A DNA stretch of 64,000 nt from Pollutiaquabacter sp046052345. Its GTDB lineage: Bacteria; Bacteroidota; Bacteroidia; AKYH767-A; 2013-40CM-41-45. Positions within the stretch are counted from its first letter, which is position 1, and each line of letters starts with the position of its first letter. The notes below the pieces were generated by a model. It ran no database searches. It was not told where the DNA came from and was given only the letters and a program-made list of their open reading frames with translations. Positions 42,043-51,420 of this stretch are shown piece after piece. The position numbers were made by a program, and so were the translations under genes. The DNA lies in the NCBI GenBank assembly GCA_046052345.1, contig JBJOMN010000007.1:124001-188000 (forward strand), in the 5' to 3' direction.

Positions 42043-42945
42043 ATGCGCGTTCTTATCACCGGTGCCACCGGCTTCCTTGGCCGAAAAATCGCCGCCCGCT
42101 TGGCGGCTTCCGGTCATACTGTCTACGGTTTGAGCAGGACGCCGGTCAGTGATCCTTCTTTCAGTGCCTCCTTCCTTTGGGATCCCGATAAGGAACAGTT
42201 CGATTCTCGCTGCCTCGCCGACACGGATGCCATCGTTCATCTGGCCGGAGCAGGAATCGCCGATAAACGTTGGACCGCAGCTCGGAAGCGTGAGTTGCTG
42301 CTCAGCAGGACCACGAGTACGACCTTTCTCGCCAGGCAGTTGTCCCGGCATACTCATCATGTAAAATCCGTAGTCGCAGCTTCTGCTTCCGGCTATTACG
42401 GTGATTCCGGAGCTTCGATTGTCACCGAGCAGCATCCCCCGGGCAGCGGATTCCTCGCTGAAACGTGCGTGGCGTGGGAAGCAGCCAATCACCAACTGGC
42501 CGTTCCGGGCCGACGTCTGGTGCTACTCAGGATCGGTTTCGTGATCGACCGTTCGGAAGGTGCGCTTCCTGTCATGGCCCGTCCCGTCCGTTGGATGGCC
42601 GGTGCTCCTTACGGCAGCGGCCGTCAATTCTTGTCTTGGATCGACAGCCATGACCTTGCACGGCTCTTCGAATTCGCGCTTGCCAATGACTCCCTCAGTG
42701 GGGTGTACAATGCGGTTTCACCGGAGCCGGTCACCAATCGGGAATTCCTCACGGCCATCGGACGGGTGCTTCACCGGCCGGTATGGCCGTTCGCCGTGCC
42801 GGCCTTCGTCTTCAGGACCCTTCTCGGTGAACAGTCGGAGCTGGTGCTTGGAGGACAGAACGTATCCGCCGAAAAGGTGCTTGCCTCCGGGTTCTCGTTC
42901 GAATTTCCTGCATTGGATGCCGCGCTGAAACATCATCTGCTTTAA
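42043..42945 (+). CDS. TIGR01777-family SDR protein (YfcH/SDR39U1-like)
   Basis: A 300-residue atypical SDR. The N-terminus RVLITGATGFLGRKIAARLA has the NADP loop; IVHLAGAGIADKRWT is the family signature, followed by SASGYYGD, FLAETCVAWEAA and a C-terminal half with GRQFLSWIDSHDL and YNAVSPEPVTNREF. The family is widespread and related to cell-division-associated YfcH, but the reaction is unknown. The ATG at 42043 is chosen over a start 24 codons upstream lying inside the divergent gene. Photolyase follows after 21 bases. Confidence 0.92.
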   Translation: MRVLITGATGFLGRKIAARLAASGHTVYGLSRTPVSDPSFSASFLWDPDKEQFDSRCLADTDAIVHLAGAGIADKRWTAARKRELLLSRTTSTTFLARQLSRHTHHVKSVVAASASGYYGDSGASIVTEQHPPGSGFLAETCVAWEAANHQLAVPGRRLVLLRIGFVIDRSEGALPVMARPVRWMAGAPYGSGRQFLSWIDSHDLARLFEFALANDSLSGVYNAVSPEPVTNREFLTAIGRVLHRPVWPFAVPAFVFRTLLGEQSELVLGGQNVSAEKVLASGFSFEFPALDAALKHHLL

Positions 42946-42966
42946 ACCTAACTCCACCTTTCGAAC

Positions 42967-44262
42967 ATGCCACTCTCCTTTTTCTGGTTTCGCCGCGACC
43001 TTCGTCTGCGCGACAATCACGGTCTCTATCGCGCACTGACATCCGGCATGCCGGTCCAGCCGGTTTTCATTTTCGATCGGGATATCCTGGACCGTCTTGA
43101 AGACAAGAACGACCGGAGAGTCGATTTCATCCACCGACAGCTTGTACGACTGGATACGGAACTGCGGGCATTAGGAGCCACGTTGATCGTCGAATACGGC
43201 CGTCCGGCAGAAATCTGGAAGAAGCTGATAAAAGAAAATCCGGCATGCCGGGTCTTTACGAATCACGATTACGAGCCGTACGCAGTGCGTCGCGACGCGG
43301 AGGTGGAAAAGCTGCTGGAAGTTGCCGGCATCGGATTCCATACGTTCAAGGACCAGGTCGTTTTTGAGAAATCAGAAGTGGTCAAGGACGACGGCACGCC
43401 TTACACCGTGTATACGCCCTACATGAAGAAGTGGCGGGCGACGCTCAAGAAGGAACATCTTGTTTCTTTCGATTGTGAGAAGCACTTTGATGCGTTTCAC
43501 CGTCGGTCGCCGCATCCGCTGCCATCGTTGAACGACATCGGCTTCCATGCGTCCGACCTGTTAGTCCCTTCCACGGAGGTGCCGGACCGCCTTTACAGGA
43601 ATTACGGCGATACACGTGATCTGCCCGGCATCGCCGGAACTTCACGCTTGGGAGTCCATCTTCGGTTCGGCACGATCAGCATACGCGAACTCGCCCGCCA
43701 TACGTTCAAGTTGAGTGACAAGTACTTCAACGAGCTGGTTTGGCGGGAATTCTACCAGATGATACTGTGGCATTTCCCGCACGTTACAGAACGCTCCTTC
43801 AAGCCGCAATACGACCGATTGGTCTGGCGGAACGACGAGAAGGAATTCGAACGCTGGTGCAACGGAACCACAGGTTATCCTATCGTCGATGCCGGAATGC
43901 GCGAGTTGTCAGCGACCGGCTACATGCACAACCGTGTACGTATGATCACGGCATCGTTTCTTACCAAGTTCCTGCTGATCGACTGGCGTTGGGGCGAGGC
44001 ATGGTTCGCCAAAAAGCTGCTGGACTTCGACCTGGCAAGCAATAACGGCGGCTGGCAATGGAGCGCAGGCACAGGCGTGGATGCTGCTCCCTATTTCCGA
44101 ATCTTCAACATGGATGAGCAGACCAAGAAGTTCGACGGAAAATTCGAATACATCCGCAAATGGGTCCCCGAATTCCAGGAACTGACGTATCCCCGCCCCA
44201 TGGTGGATTACAAGATGGCACGCCAACGGTGCCTCGAATTCTATAAGAAGGGACTTTCCTGA
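42967..44262 (+). CDS. phrB: Deoxyribodipyrimidine photolyase (class I)
   Basis: A 431-residue FAD-dependent DNA repair enzyme that reverses UV pyrimidine dimers with blue light. The N-terminal antenna domain begins LSFFWFRRDLRLRDNHGLYRAL. The C-terminal FAD domain has LGVHLRFGTISIRELA, NELVWREFYQMILWHFP, YPIVDAGMRELSATGYMHNRVRM, FLLIDWRWGE and DLASNNGGWQWSAGTG. Class I features are complete; the protein is slightly shorter than the E. coli enzyme. It probably shares a transcript with the TIGR01777 gene. Confidence 0.93.
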   Translation: MPLSFFWFRRDLRLRDNHGLYRALTSGMPVQPVFIFDRDILDRLEDKNDRRVDFIHRQLVRLDTELRALGATLIVEYGRPAEIWKKLIKENPACRVFTNHDYEPYAVRRDAEVEKLLEVAGIGFHTFKDQVVFEKSEVVKDDGTPYTVYTPYMKKWRATLKKEHLVSFDCEKHFDAFHRRSPHPLPSLNDIGFHASDLLVPSTEVPDRLYRNYGDTRDLPGIAGTSRLGVHLRFGTISIRELARHTFKLSDKYFNELVWREFYQMILWHFPHVTERSFKPQYDRLVWRNDEKEFERWCNGTTGYPIVDAGMRELSATGYMHNRVRMITASFLTKFLLIDWRWGEAWFAKKLLDFDLASNNGGWQWSAGTGVDAAPYFRIFNMDEQTKKFDGKFEYIRKWVPEFQELTYPRPMVDYKMARQRCLEFYKKGLS

Positions 44263-44352
44263 AGCCGATGTCCCAGCCCGTGAACGGCAAATAGCGGCAG
44301 CCGACTCAACAAGCACACGTTTAGGTCGAGGACCGGGTCCGATGCTGACCGT

Positions 44353-45084
44353 CTACTCCTTCACTTTTTCGAGGTCTTCCGGCGTGTCGATAGAAACTGT
44401 TTCAAATGTCGTCACGGCTGCATGGATGTTGTAACCGTTTTCAATCCAGCGTAACTGTTCAAGGGATTCCGTCACTTCCAGATTGGTCTTCGACAACGCG
44501 GCGATTTCCGACAATGCCTTTGAACGATAACCGTAAATCCCGATGTGCTTATAGTAGACGGAATGCTTCAGCCATTCCTGCTCCGGAAAATTTCGGTTGT
44601 ACGGGATCGGGGATCGGCTGAAATAGATCGCCTCGTTACGCTTATTCAGTACGACTTTCACGTTGTTATGGTTGAACAGTTCCTCCGGGGTGCTGATACG
44701 TTTTACCAATGTCGCGATGGAGACATCCGGCAACTCGAAACAGCTGCACAACAGGTCGATCTGTTCGGGCTGGATATAAGGTTCGTCCCCTTGGATGTTC
44801 ACCACCGCATCCCATTTCCCTGTTTCACGAGCGATGATCTCAGCGCAGCGGTCCGTCCCGCTCAGGTGTCGGGGTGAAGTCATGGCCACCGCGCCGCCGA
44901 AATCGGCAACATGCCTGAGTATACGGTCATCATCGGTGGCGATGATGACCTTGCCCAGCCGTGTGCTTTTGCAACTCTGCTCATACACCCGCTGGATCAT
45001 CGATTTTCCGTTGATGTTGACCAGCGGCTTGCCGGGGAAACGGGAGGAGCCGTAACGTGCTGGAATGATGCCGAGGATGTTCAT
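44353..45084 (-). CDS. kdsB: 3-deoxy-manno-octulosonate cytidylyltransferase
   Basis: A 243-residue enzyme that activates Kdo as CMP-Kdo for lipopolysaccharide inner-core synthesis. IIPARYGSSRFPGKPLVNI, MIQRVYEQ, IATDDDRI, HLSGTDRCAEI, NIQGDEPYI and HIGIYGYR are the KdsB signatures and the length is standard. It indicates an LPS-bearing Gram-negative cell, which fits the lipid A deacylase-like gene at 51417. It converges with photolyase. Confidence 0.95.
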   Translation of the reverse strand: MNILGIIPARYGSSRFPGKPLVNINGKSMIQRVYEQSCKSTRLGKVIIATDDDRILRHVADFGGAVAMTSPRHLSGTDRCAEIIARETGKWDAVVNIQGDEPYIQPEQIDLLCSCFELPDVSIATLVKRISTPEELFNHNNVKVVLNKRNEAIYFSRSPIPYNRNFPEQEWLKHSVYYKHIGIYGYRSKALSEIAALSKTNLEVTESLEQLRWIENGYNIHAAVTTFETVSIDTPEDLEKVKE

Positions 45085-45128
45085 TGCAGGTAGCTGTTTG
45101 TAGGAGGGATTGCGGAGGTCGCTGGTTG

Positions 45129-47474
45129 TCAGAAGGCGGCTTTGACCTGGAACACGAACTGTCTGGGCGCTTGCATGTCGGCCGGTCGCTGCATGAAGAT
45201 GTTATTGAATACGTTCCTGACCACGAAGGAGACCTCGACGTCTTTCCAAAGCTTATAGGCTGAACGGAAATCCACGACCGCATCGCCGCGGCCGTGGTGT
45301 TCACGATAGTATCCTACGCCGAAACCGGGGAAGGCGAATTCGAACAGGCCGCTGGTGAAAATGTAATCGATGTTCTCCATGAAGCTCGTGTATCGCAGGC
45401 TGCCGCCTACCAGCCATTTCGGACGGCTCAATTCCACATCGAATTTTACGGTGTGTCTGAAGCGGTACTTGAGGAAGTCATTCTGTGCACTTCCCAGTAC
45501 ATTCGTGAGGTCTGTCTTGCTCAGCCACGTACTGTCAAATGAGACCAGCCGGGGATCCAGGTAGGTATATCCTCCCAGGATCCTCAAGGTGTTCTTCTCC
45601 TTGATCTTTCCCTCTCCGGTCAGTGTCGCTTCGAACCCTCGGATACGCGTGTTTCCGATATTGATCGAGGAAAAGCCGAAGCCCAGAAGCGGTGGGACAG
45701 GCGGGCCCCATTGCGCAAAGGTGAATTCCATCATGTCCCGGTACTCGTTCTGGAAAACTGCCAGGTCGGCAAACCCCATCCATCCTCCCATTTTGAATCC
45801 CTGCTTCACGCCGAATTCAGTGCTCCATCCCTTTTCAGGTTTCAGGAGGCTGTCGGGATAGACGGAAAGATTTCCGACGTTCGTCCGGACGAACAGTTCT
45901 GCCACGGTAGGAAAGCGGTAAGCCTGCCCGAAAGAACCGCGGAGGAATGTGCCCTCGGCCACGCGGTAATTGACGCCGAGGCGGGAGACAGGTGCCCATT
46001 CTTCCTTTCGGGAGTCCACCGAATACTTTTCGGCGCGAGCTCCCGCAGAGATGTTCCAGCGTTCGTAAGCCAGGTCGCCCTGAACGTAGAGGCCGGTCTG
46101 AAGTCCTGTATGGTCACCGAAGAGTTCGCTCTTCACATTGTTCGCCGATATCATGAGCCCTCCGGTGGCGGTGATGTATTCCCCGAATTTGTGCAGATAC
46201 TGGTACTCCGCGTAGCTGAGCGACGCACGAGAGCTCTGGTCGGTGTTATTGCGGTTGTCCGTCAGGAAGTACCGGGTGCGGATCTTATGGGAATTGCCTT
46301 CCGGGCTCACATATGTCAGGTACGGGTCCAGCGTCGCCCGGACGGTGGTATAACTGGAGGCCGTGTTGTCGGCGGGCAGATAGGCCGACTCTTTGCAGTT
46401 CTTCCAGAGGAAATAAGTTACGCCTTCAGAGAGCATGTAATTCGTATTCACGCCGACCGAAAGCCCGTCGACTTCCGGCACACGGTAGCGCACGTTCGCG
46501 TTGAACCTTGCGCGCTGCTCCCAATCGTCTTTCCTGTATCCCTGGTCCAGAAAAGCGTTGGCGCCCGCTACCACGTCGAGGTTCCCGAATTTCTGAGAAT
46601 GATAAAAGCTGAGACCGCCGAACCAGGGATGTATGGTTTTCCAGTAATCGATATCGTAGGTAGTGTCGTTGAGGGTATGGCTGGCGTGGTCATAAAAACC
46701 CTGGAAATAGCTGATCTTAGTTTCCGGTTTTTCCCGGGGATAGCGGGTGCGGAAGTTAATGGTGCCGTTGAGGGCGGAGGAACCGAAAAGCACGGATGAG
46801 GCGCCCTTCAGCACTTCCGCCTGCTCCAGGTTCTCAGTAGGGACAAAACTCCATTTCGCATCGCCGGCATCGGCCGACAGCAGCGGAAGATCATCGATCA
46901 TCACCTGGACACGGCTGCCGGCACCGTAACTCCAGCCGCTTCCCCCGCGGATATTCGCCTGACCGTCGACGATGCTCACGCCGGGAAGCTGGTCCAACGC
47001 CTGGTCGGCGGAGGTCGCAATGGTATTTTCAACGAGATAAGGCTTAAGGACTTCCATCGACACCGTCACCTCTTCAATACGCTGTTCATATTTGGATGCG
47101 CTGACAACCACTGTTCCGAGTTCCTGGTTCGCTTCCTTCAGTGTGACGTCCAGCGTCCTGTTCTCGCCGGCGGTCAGCTCTACGCTGACGGTGAAGGACT
47201 GGTAGGAAATCAGGCGGAAGGACAGCTGATGCTTTCCGGCCGGCAATTGCAACCTGTAGTTCCCGGCCGCATCCGTAGCTGTGCCTGTTCCGCCGGCTTC
47301 ACTGACCGTGGCACCTGCAAGGGCCTCACGTGTCGATTCGGACCTGACACGACCGGTTATGACGGCGTTCTGGGAAAGTGCGGCAAAGTTCATCGCAAGA
47401 AGCATCAATGTGATGAAAGTGCCTTTCTGGTAAACGCGATTGCATGTTCGCGACATAAGCCGGACGTTTTTCAT
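45129..47474 (-). CDS. TonB-dependent outer-membrane receptor
   Basis: A 781-residue receptor. Signal sequence (FITLMLLAMNFAALSQ), then a CarboxypepD-regulatory-like domain (ITGRVRSESTREALAGATVSEAGGTGTATDAAGNYRL), a plug (VVVSASKYEQRIEEVTVSMEVL, DQLPGVSIVDGQANIRGGSGWSYGAG, LKGASSVLFGSSALNGTINF) and a 22-stranded barrel with aromatic-rich strands to the C-terminal FVFQVKAAF. Ligand unknown; no SusD gene is adjacent, so a siderophore, vitamin or metal is more likely than a glycan. The ATG at 47472-47474 replaces a TTG four codons upstream. It is 44 bases from kdsB on the same strand. Confidence 0.9.
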   Translation of the reverse strand: MKNVRLMSRTCNRVYQKGTFITLMLLAMNFAALSQNAVITGRVRSESTREALAGATVSEAGGTGTATDAAGNYRLQLPAGKHQLSFRLISYQSFTVSVELTAGENRTLDVTLKEANQELGTVVVSASKYEQRIEEVTVSMEVLKPYLVENTIATSADQALDQLPGVSIVDGQANIRGGSGWSYGAGSRVQVMIDDLPLLSADAGDAKWSFVPTENLEQAEVLKGASSVLFGSSALNGTINFRTRYPREKPETKISYFQGFYDHASHTLNDTTYDIDYWKTIHPWFGGLSFYHSQKFGNLDVVAGANAFLDQGYRKDDWEQRARFNANVRYRVPEVDGLSVGVNTNYMLSEGVTYFLWKNCKESAYLPADNTASSYTTVRATLDPYLTYVSPEGNSHKIRTRYFLTDNRNNTDQSSRASLSYAEYQYLHKFGEYITATGGLMISANNVKSELFGDHTGLQTGLYVQGDLAYERWNISAGARAEKYSVDSRKEEWAPVSRLGVNYRVAEGTFLRGSFGQAYRFPTVAELFVRTNVGNLSVYPDSLLKPEKGWSTEFGVKQGFKMGGWMGFADLAVFQNEYRDMMEFTFAQWGPPVPPLLGFGFSSINIGNTRIRGFEATLTGEGKIKEKNTLRILGGYTYLDPRLVSFDSTWLSKTDLTNVLGSAQNDFLKYRFRHTVKFDVELSRPKWLVGGSLRYTSFMENIDYIFTSGLFEFAFPGFGVGYYREHHGRGDAVVDFRSAYKLWKDVEVSFVVRNVFNNIFMQRPADMQAPRQFVFQVKAAF

Positions 47475-47612
47475 GTGGTCATACAATAATACTAAAAGGA
47501 TCGGAATAAGTGCCGCAGCCGACCGGCACGTTACGCCCTATGGTTTCACCCGCATTCATTGGATCGGTTCTTCCGATTCCGACATTACTTTCGTCCATCC
47601 AAAACAGGGCGG

Positions 47613-48740
47613 ATGGAAGCGGCATCGGACGGCGGGCAGGAGGAATTGATCAGTCTGTTGGCATTATCTTTCGTTCCCGGCATCGGGCCCGTCACCGCCC
47701 GTCAACTGATCACCCACTTCGGCAGCGCAACAGAAGTCTTCCGCAGAAGACGTCGTGAGCTGGAACGTATTCCCGGAGTCGGAAGCGAACGCGCATGTGC
47801 CGTCCTTAAGTCCGTCCCACGGGTAAGGGCCGAGGAGGAACTGCACTTCCTGACCAAACACTCCATCCGCGGGCTGTCTTTCCGTTCCGATGATTATCCA
47901 AGACGGCTGCGGCAATGCGAAGACGCGCCGGTCATCGTTTACTTCAAGGGCGGAGCAGACCTCAATCCGGAACGGTCGGTGGCCGTGGTCGGCACACGAC
48001 GTATCAGTCCGTACGGTCGGATGCTGGTGGAGGATCTCGTCAGGCAGTTGGCCGGCGCGGGCGTTACTGTCGTCAGCGGCCTTGCCTACGGCGTGGACAT
48101 TGCGGCCCATCGCGCTTCATTACAGTCGGACGCACCTACGATCGCCGTGGTGGCGCACGGATTGGACCGCATCTATCCCGGTTCACATCGCTCCGTCGCC
48201 TTGGCGATGCTTGAAAGGGGAGGATTGCTGACAGAATTCCCCAGCAATACCCGTCCGGACCGTGATAATTTTCCTGCCCGCAACCGTATCGTTGCAGGAA
48301 TGACCGACGCCACAATAGTGGTGGAGTCTGCGAACAGGGGCGGGGCGCTGATCACTGCGGAGTTTGCCAACGATTATAACCGTGATGTCTTCGCCTATCC
48401 GGGAAGGACGGACGATGAGTATTCCAAAGGATGCAACAAGTTGATCCGTACCAACAAGGCCATGCTTGTGGAAAGCGGAGAACAAGTCCTGGAAGTGATG
48501 AACTGGCTGCATGCCGGCAATTCCCGGGAAACAGTGCAACGGCAGTTGACCATTTTCCGGGAGCTTTCCCCGGTTCAAAGAAGGATCGTAGATTTCCTGA
48601 AATCCGCCGTGGGCGCCCATTTGGATGAAATCGCGTGGAAATGCGAATTGCCGGTCAGTCAAGCGGCTGTCGCTTTGCTTGAAATGGAATTCAAAGGACT
48701 GGTCCGTCCGGAGCCCGGAAAGGTGTTTCGGCTTCTTTGA
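47613..48740 (+). CDS. dprA: DNA-processing protein DprA
   Basis: A 375-residue protein that binds single-stranded DNA and loads RecA during natural transformation. An N-terminal helix-hairpin-helix-like part (VPGIGPVTARQLITHFGSA, RIPGVGSERA) precedes the Rossmann-like core: VAVVGTRRISPYGRML, VVSGLAYGVDIAAHRASL, HGLDRIYPGSH, GGLLTEFPSNTRPDRDNFPARNRI and VVESANRGGALITAEFA. A C-terminal winged-helix (DML1-like) domain follows (HLDEIAWKCELPVSQAAVALLEMEFKGLV). The ATG at 47613 follows TACTTTCG, close to a -7 box. comF at 9878 is the other competence gene in the window. Confidence 0.93.
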   Translation: MEAASDGGQEELISLLALSFVPGIGPVTARQLITHFGSATEVFRRRRRELERIPGVGSERACAVLKSVPRVRAEEELHFLTKHSIRGLSFRSDDYPRRLRQCEDAPVIVYFKGGADLNPERSVAVVGTRRISPYGRMLVEDLVRQLAGAGVTVVSGLAYGVDIAAHRASLQSDAPTIAVVAHGLDRIYPGSHRSVALAMLERGGLLTEFPSNTRPDRDNFPARNRIVAGMTDATIVVESANRGGALITAEFANDYNRDVFAYPGRTDDEYSKGCNKLIRTNKAMLVESGEQVLEVMNWLHAGNSRETVQRQLTIFRELSPVQRRIVDFLKSAVGAHLDEIAWKCELPVSQAAVALLEMEFKGLVRPEPGKVFRLL

Positions 48741-48828
48741 ATCAAGGCCTTGCAGAAATTTAGCGGCAGGAATGGTTTAAACCCTAAAAAACCCGAATTT
48801 CACGACCGGAATCCTCAACGTCAACGAC

Positions 48829-50022
48829 ATGTACGATACCTTACGTCCCGCCCTCGGCCTTGAGCTCGAGGAAATCCGTAGTCAAGGATTGTTCAAGCAC
48901 GAGCGCATCATCAGTACGCCTCAGGGAGCTGAAATCACTGCCAACGGAAAACCCGTCCTGAATTTCTGTGCCAACAATTACCTCGGACTTTCCTCGCATC
49001 CTAAAGTGGTCGAGGCTGCGAAACAGGCCATAGATTCCCACGGATTCGGAATGTCCTCCGTCCGCTTCATCTGCGGAACACAGGACATCCACAAGGAGCT
49101 GGAGGAGAAGATCGCCCGGTTCCTGGGCACCGAAGACACGATCCTGTATGCGGCCGCCTTCGATGCGAACGGAGGCGTCTTCGAACCGCTCTTCAACGAC
49201 CGGGACGCCATCATCTCGGACGAGTTGAACCATGCTTCCATCATCGACGGAATAAGATTGTGCAAGGCGCAGCGCCTGCGTTACAAGCACAACGACATGG
49301 CGGAACTCGAGCGTTGTCTTCAGGAGACGCAGTCGCTGCGGCACCGCATCATCGTCACCGACGGAGTATTCAGCATGGACGGCACCATTGCGCAGCTGGA
49401 CAAAATCTGCGACCTGGCCGATAAGTACAAAGCACTGGTCATGATCGACGAGTGTCATGCCACCGGCTTCATGGGCAAGACCGGCCGCGGTACGCACGAA
49501 TACCGCAACGTCATGGGTCGGATCGATATCGTCACCGGAACGCTCGGTAAAGCGTTGGGCGGTGCCATGGGCGGATTCGTTTCTGCCCGCAAGGAGATCG
49601 TGGAGATGCTTCGTCAGCGTTCCCGTCCTTATCTGTTCTCGAATTCACTCGCCCCCAGCATCGTCGGGGCTTCTATTGCCGTCATCGACATGCTGAGCGA
49701 TACCACGGCCTTGCGTGACAAGCTTTGGGAGAACACCGCCTATTTCAGGGAACAGATCATTAAAGCCGGTTTCGAAATCAAACCGGGAGAACACCCGATC
49801 GTTCCTATCATGCTCTATGATGCCAAGGTCGCGCAGGACTTCGCCGCGCGATTATTGGAAGAGGGGATTTATGTCATCGGCTTCTTCTATCCGGTCGTCG
49901 CCAAGGGAAACGCCCGGATACGTGTGCAGATCTCCGCCGCCCACGAACGGCATCATCTGGACCGTGCCGTTGCCGCATTCACCAAAGTAGGTAAGGAGAT
50001 GGGTGTGCTGGCCGCCGTCTGA
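48829..50022 (+). CDS. kbl: Glycine C-acetyltransferase (2-amino-3-ketobutyrate CoA ligase)
   Basis: A 397-residue alpha-oxoamine synthase. NFCANNYLGLSSHPKVVEAA, FICGTQDIHKELEEKIA, DELNHASIIDGIRL, MIDECHATGFMG and the PLP-lysine region VTGTLGKALGGAMGGFVSA are diagnostic, and length and N-terminus match Kbl. It interconverts 2-amino-3-ketobutyrate plus CoA with glycine plus acetyl-CoA in threonine breakdown. Serine palmitoyltransferase, a relative that starts sphingolipid synthesis, was considered; the GxHATGxxG details and the RIRVQISAAHERHHLD end favour Kbl. No threonine dehydrogenase is adjacent. Confidence 0.92.
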   Translation: MYDTLRPALGLELEEIRSQGLFKHERIISTPQGAEITANGKPVLNFCANNYLGLSSHPKVVEAAKQAIDSHGFGMSSVRFICGTQDIHKELEEKIARFLGTEDTILYAAAFDANGGVFEPLFNDRDAIISDELNHASIIDGIRLCKAQRLRYKHNDMAELERCLQETQSLRHRIIVTDGVFSMDGTIAQLDKICDLADKYKALVMIDECHATGFMGKTGRGTHEYRNVMGRIDIVTGTLGKALGGAMGGFVSARKEIVEMLRQRSRPYLFSNSLAPSIVGASIAVIDMLSDTTALRDKLWENTAYFREQIIKAGFEIKPGEHPIVPIMLYDAKVAQDFAARLLEEGIYVIGFFYPVVAKGNARIRVQISAAHERHHLDRAVAAFTKVGKEMGVLAAV

Positions 50023-50027
50023 CGGTT

Positions 50028-50480
50028 TCATACGCCTGACTCATAACCCTCGTCCACGGACAGCGGACCGTTGAGGGCGGCAGCTACTGCCAGCTCGTCG
50101 CAACGGTTGTTTTCCTTGTTGGAGGCATGCCCCTTCACCCAGACGAACCGTACATGATGTTTTCGGTAGATCCGAAGGAAACGTTGCCAGAGGTCGGGAT
50201 TGGCTTTTCCCTGGTATCCTTTTTTCTCCCATCCGAACACCCATTTCTTCTCCACCGCATCGACCACGTATTTCGAATCGGAATAGACAGTGACATGGCT
50301 GCCGGGGTTCTTCAGGGCTTCCAATCCCACGCAAACACTCATAAGTTCCATCCTGTTGTTGGTCGTCAGCCGGAATCCTTCGGAGATTTCTTTGCGATGC
50401 GGTCCGGAGATGAGCACTACACCGTATCCTCCGGGACCCGGATTCCCGCGCGATGCGCCGTCGGTGTAGAGCGTGATCAT
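50028..50480 (-). CDS. rnhA: Ribonuclease HI
   Basis: A 150-residue enzyme that removes RNA from RNA-DNA hybrids. The four acidic catalytic residues are present in order: Asp in YTDGASRGNPG, Glu in NNRMELMSV, Asp in YSDSKYVVD and Asp in NNRCDELA, with the flexible VKGHASN loop before the last. The ATG at 50478-50480 is chosen; upstream codons are unlike RNase H. It converges with kbl, 5 bases apart. Confidence 0.94.
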   Translation of the reverse strand: MITLYTDGASRGNPGPGGYGVVLISGPHRKEISEGFRLTTNNRMELMSVCVGLEALKNPGSHVTVYSDSKYVVDAVEKKWVFGWEKKGYQGKANPDLWQRFLRIYRKHHVRFVWVKGHASNKENNRCDELAVAAALNGPLSVDEGYESGV

Positions 50481-50658
50481 ATCGGTAAGTGTAAAATGCT
50501 TTTTGCCCGGCTCAAAGCGTGTGAGCGCCACAAAATAAATGTAATAACCAATACGTCCTGCTTTTTTGAATATTATCCGCAGTAACGTAAAGTAATCGGC
50601 ATTAAATTGTGAGTAATCATCCTGCAGGCCCTCTCTTCTAAAATACGTTCCCGGCGGA

Positions 50659-51420
50659 TCATTCCTTGATCAGCCTCCCGCTTCCGGTTATCTCACTGTC
50701 GATGCGGTAAGGATTTCCACCGTAGCGGATATCTCCCGTATGCAAGATTTCCACCCCCAGTTCATTTTCAGCGTAAAGGTGCAACACTCCTGTGCCGCTG
50801 TTTCTTGCATACGTGTAGGCGGAGCGTAATCCGGATCCGTTGATGATTCCGGTGTCGTTCAGGTAGTAGTAGGTCACATCCGAATGGCCGGATACCGTCA
50901 GGTCGCATCGTCCTGTGTGGACATTCAGATGCGACGTCGTGCAATCCAGCACCAGCAGGATGGAGCCGGAGGCGTTCCGGCTGTCGAAAGTGAAATCAGT
51001 CACCTGCAGCGTATCTGCGGTTCGGATGGTTCCGGATCCGTGGAAACTGATTCGGCAAAGGCTGTCCGTTCCGATCTCCACGCAGTAGCTGTTCTTGAAA
51101 CTACGTACCCAGTTGCTGCGGTTCTCGTTCCGGACCGTCAGCACCCCGTCTCGTATCTCTGTCGTTATTCCGTCGACGATGTTCTGTCCCGCCGTTACGC
51201 GTATGAAAGGAACGGTGTCGGTGTGGATGATGACATCTACGTCATCCATGATTTCCATGTGGTTGAAGTCGGTGCAATTCCGGTACACAGTCACGGTCTT
51301 CCCGGCGCTTTTCGTAAAATCGAAGAAGTGATCCTTCGTACAGCCGCTGAAAAAAATCGAATTGACGGCCGTCAAGATAAATGACGTCTTCAAGAAAATG
51401 GCAGTGCGGATGTGTTTCAT
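50659..51420 (-). CDS. Lipoprotein with GIN-type (DUF2807) beta-helix domain
   Basis: A 253-residue protein started at the ATG at 51418-51420, which overlaps the TGA of the upstream gene (ATGA). The signal peptide ends in a lipobox FSGC. The mature part (FNHMEIMDDVDVIIH, RVTAGQNIVDGITTEIRDGVLTVRNENRS, ISFHGSGTIRTADTLQV, VSGHSDVTYYYLN, RYGGNPYRIDSEITGSGRLIKE) shows the right-handed repeats of the putative auto-transporter adhesin 'head GIN' domain. Periplasmic or surface-anchored; function unknown. Last gene of the M1 peptidase-PagL-GIN operon. Confidence 0.8.
   Translation of the reverse strand: MKHIRTAIFLKTSFILTAVNSIFFSGCTKDHFFDFTKSAGKTVTVYRNCTDFNHMEIMDDVDVIIHTDTVPFIRVTAGQNIVDGITTEIRDGVLTVRNENRSNWVRSFKNSYCVEIGTDSLCRISFHGSGTIRTADTLQVTDFTFDSRNASGSILLVLDCTTSHLNVHTGRCDLTVSGHSDVTYYYLNDTGIINGSGLRSAYTYARNSGTGVLHLYAENELGVEILHTGDIRYGGNPYRIDSEITGSGRLIKE

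Noticed and set aside
45711..46799. Plus-strand frame of 362 codons opposite the TonB receptor
   Set aside because: Antisense shadow of a well-supported TonB-dependent receptor; no recognisable motif and no promoter.
48829..50022. Serine palmitoyltransferase (sphingolipid synthesis) as identity of the alpha-oxoamine synthase
   Set aside because: Tempting because of the lyase at 820-2310, but length, N-terminus and C-terminal motifs fit glycine C-acetyltransferase better.
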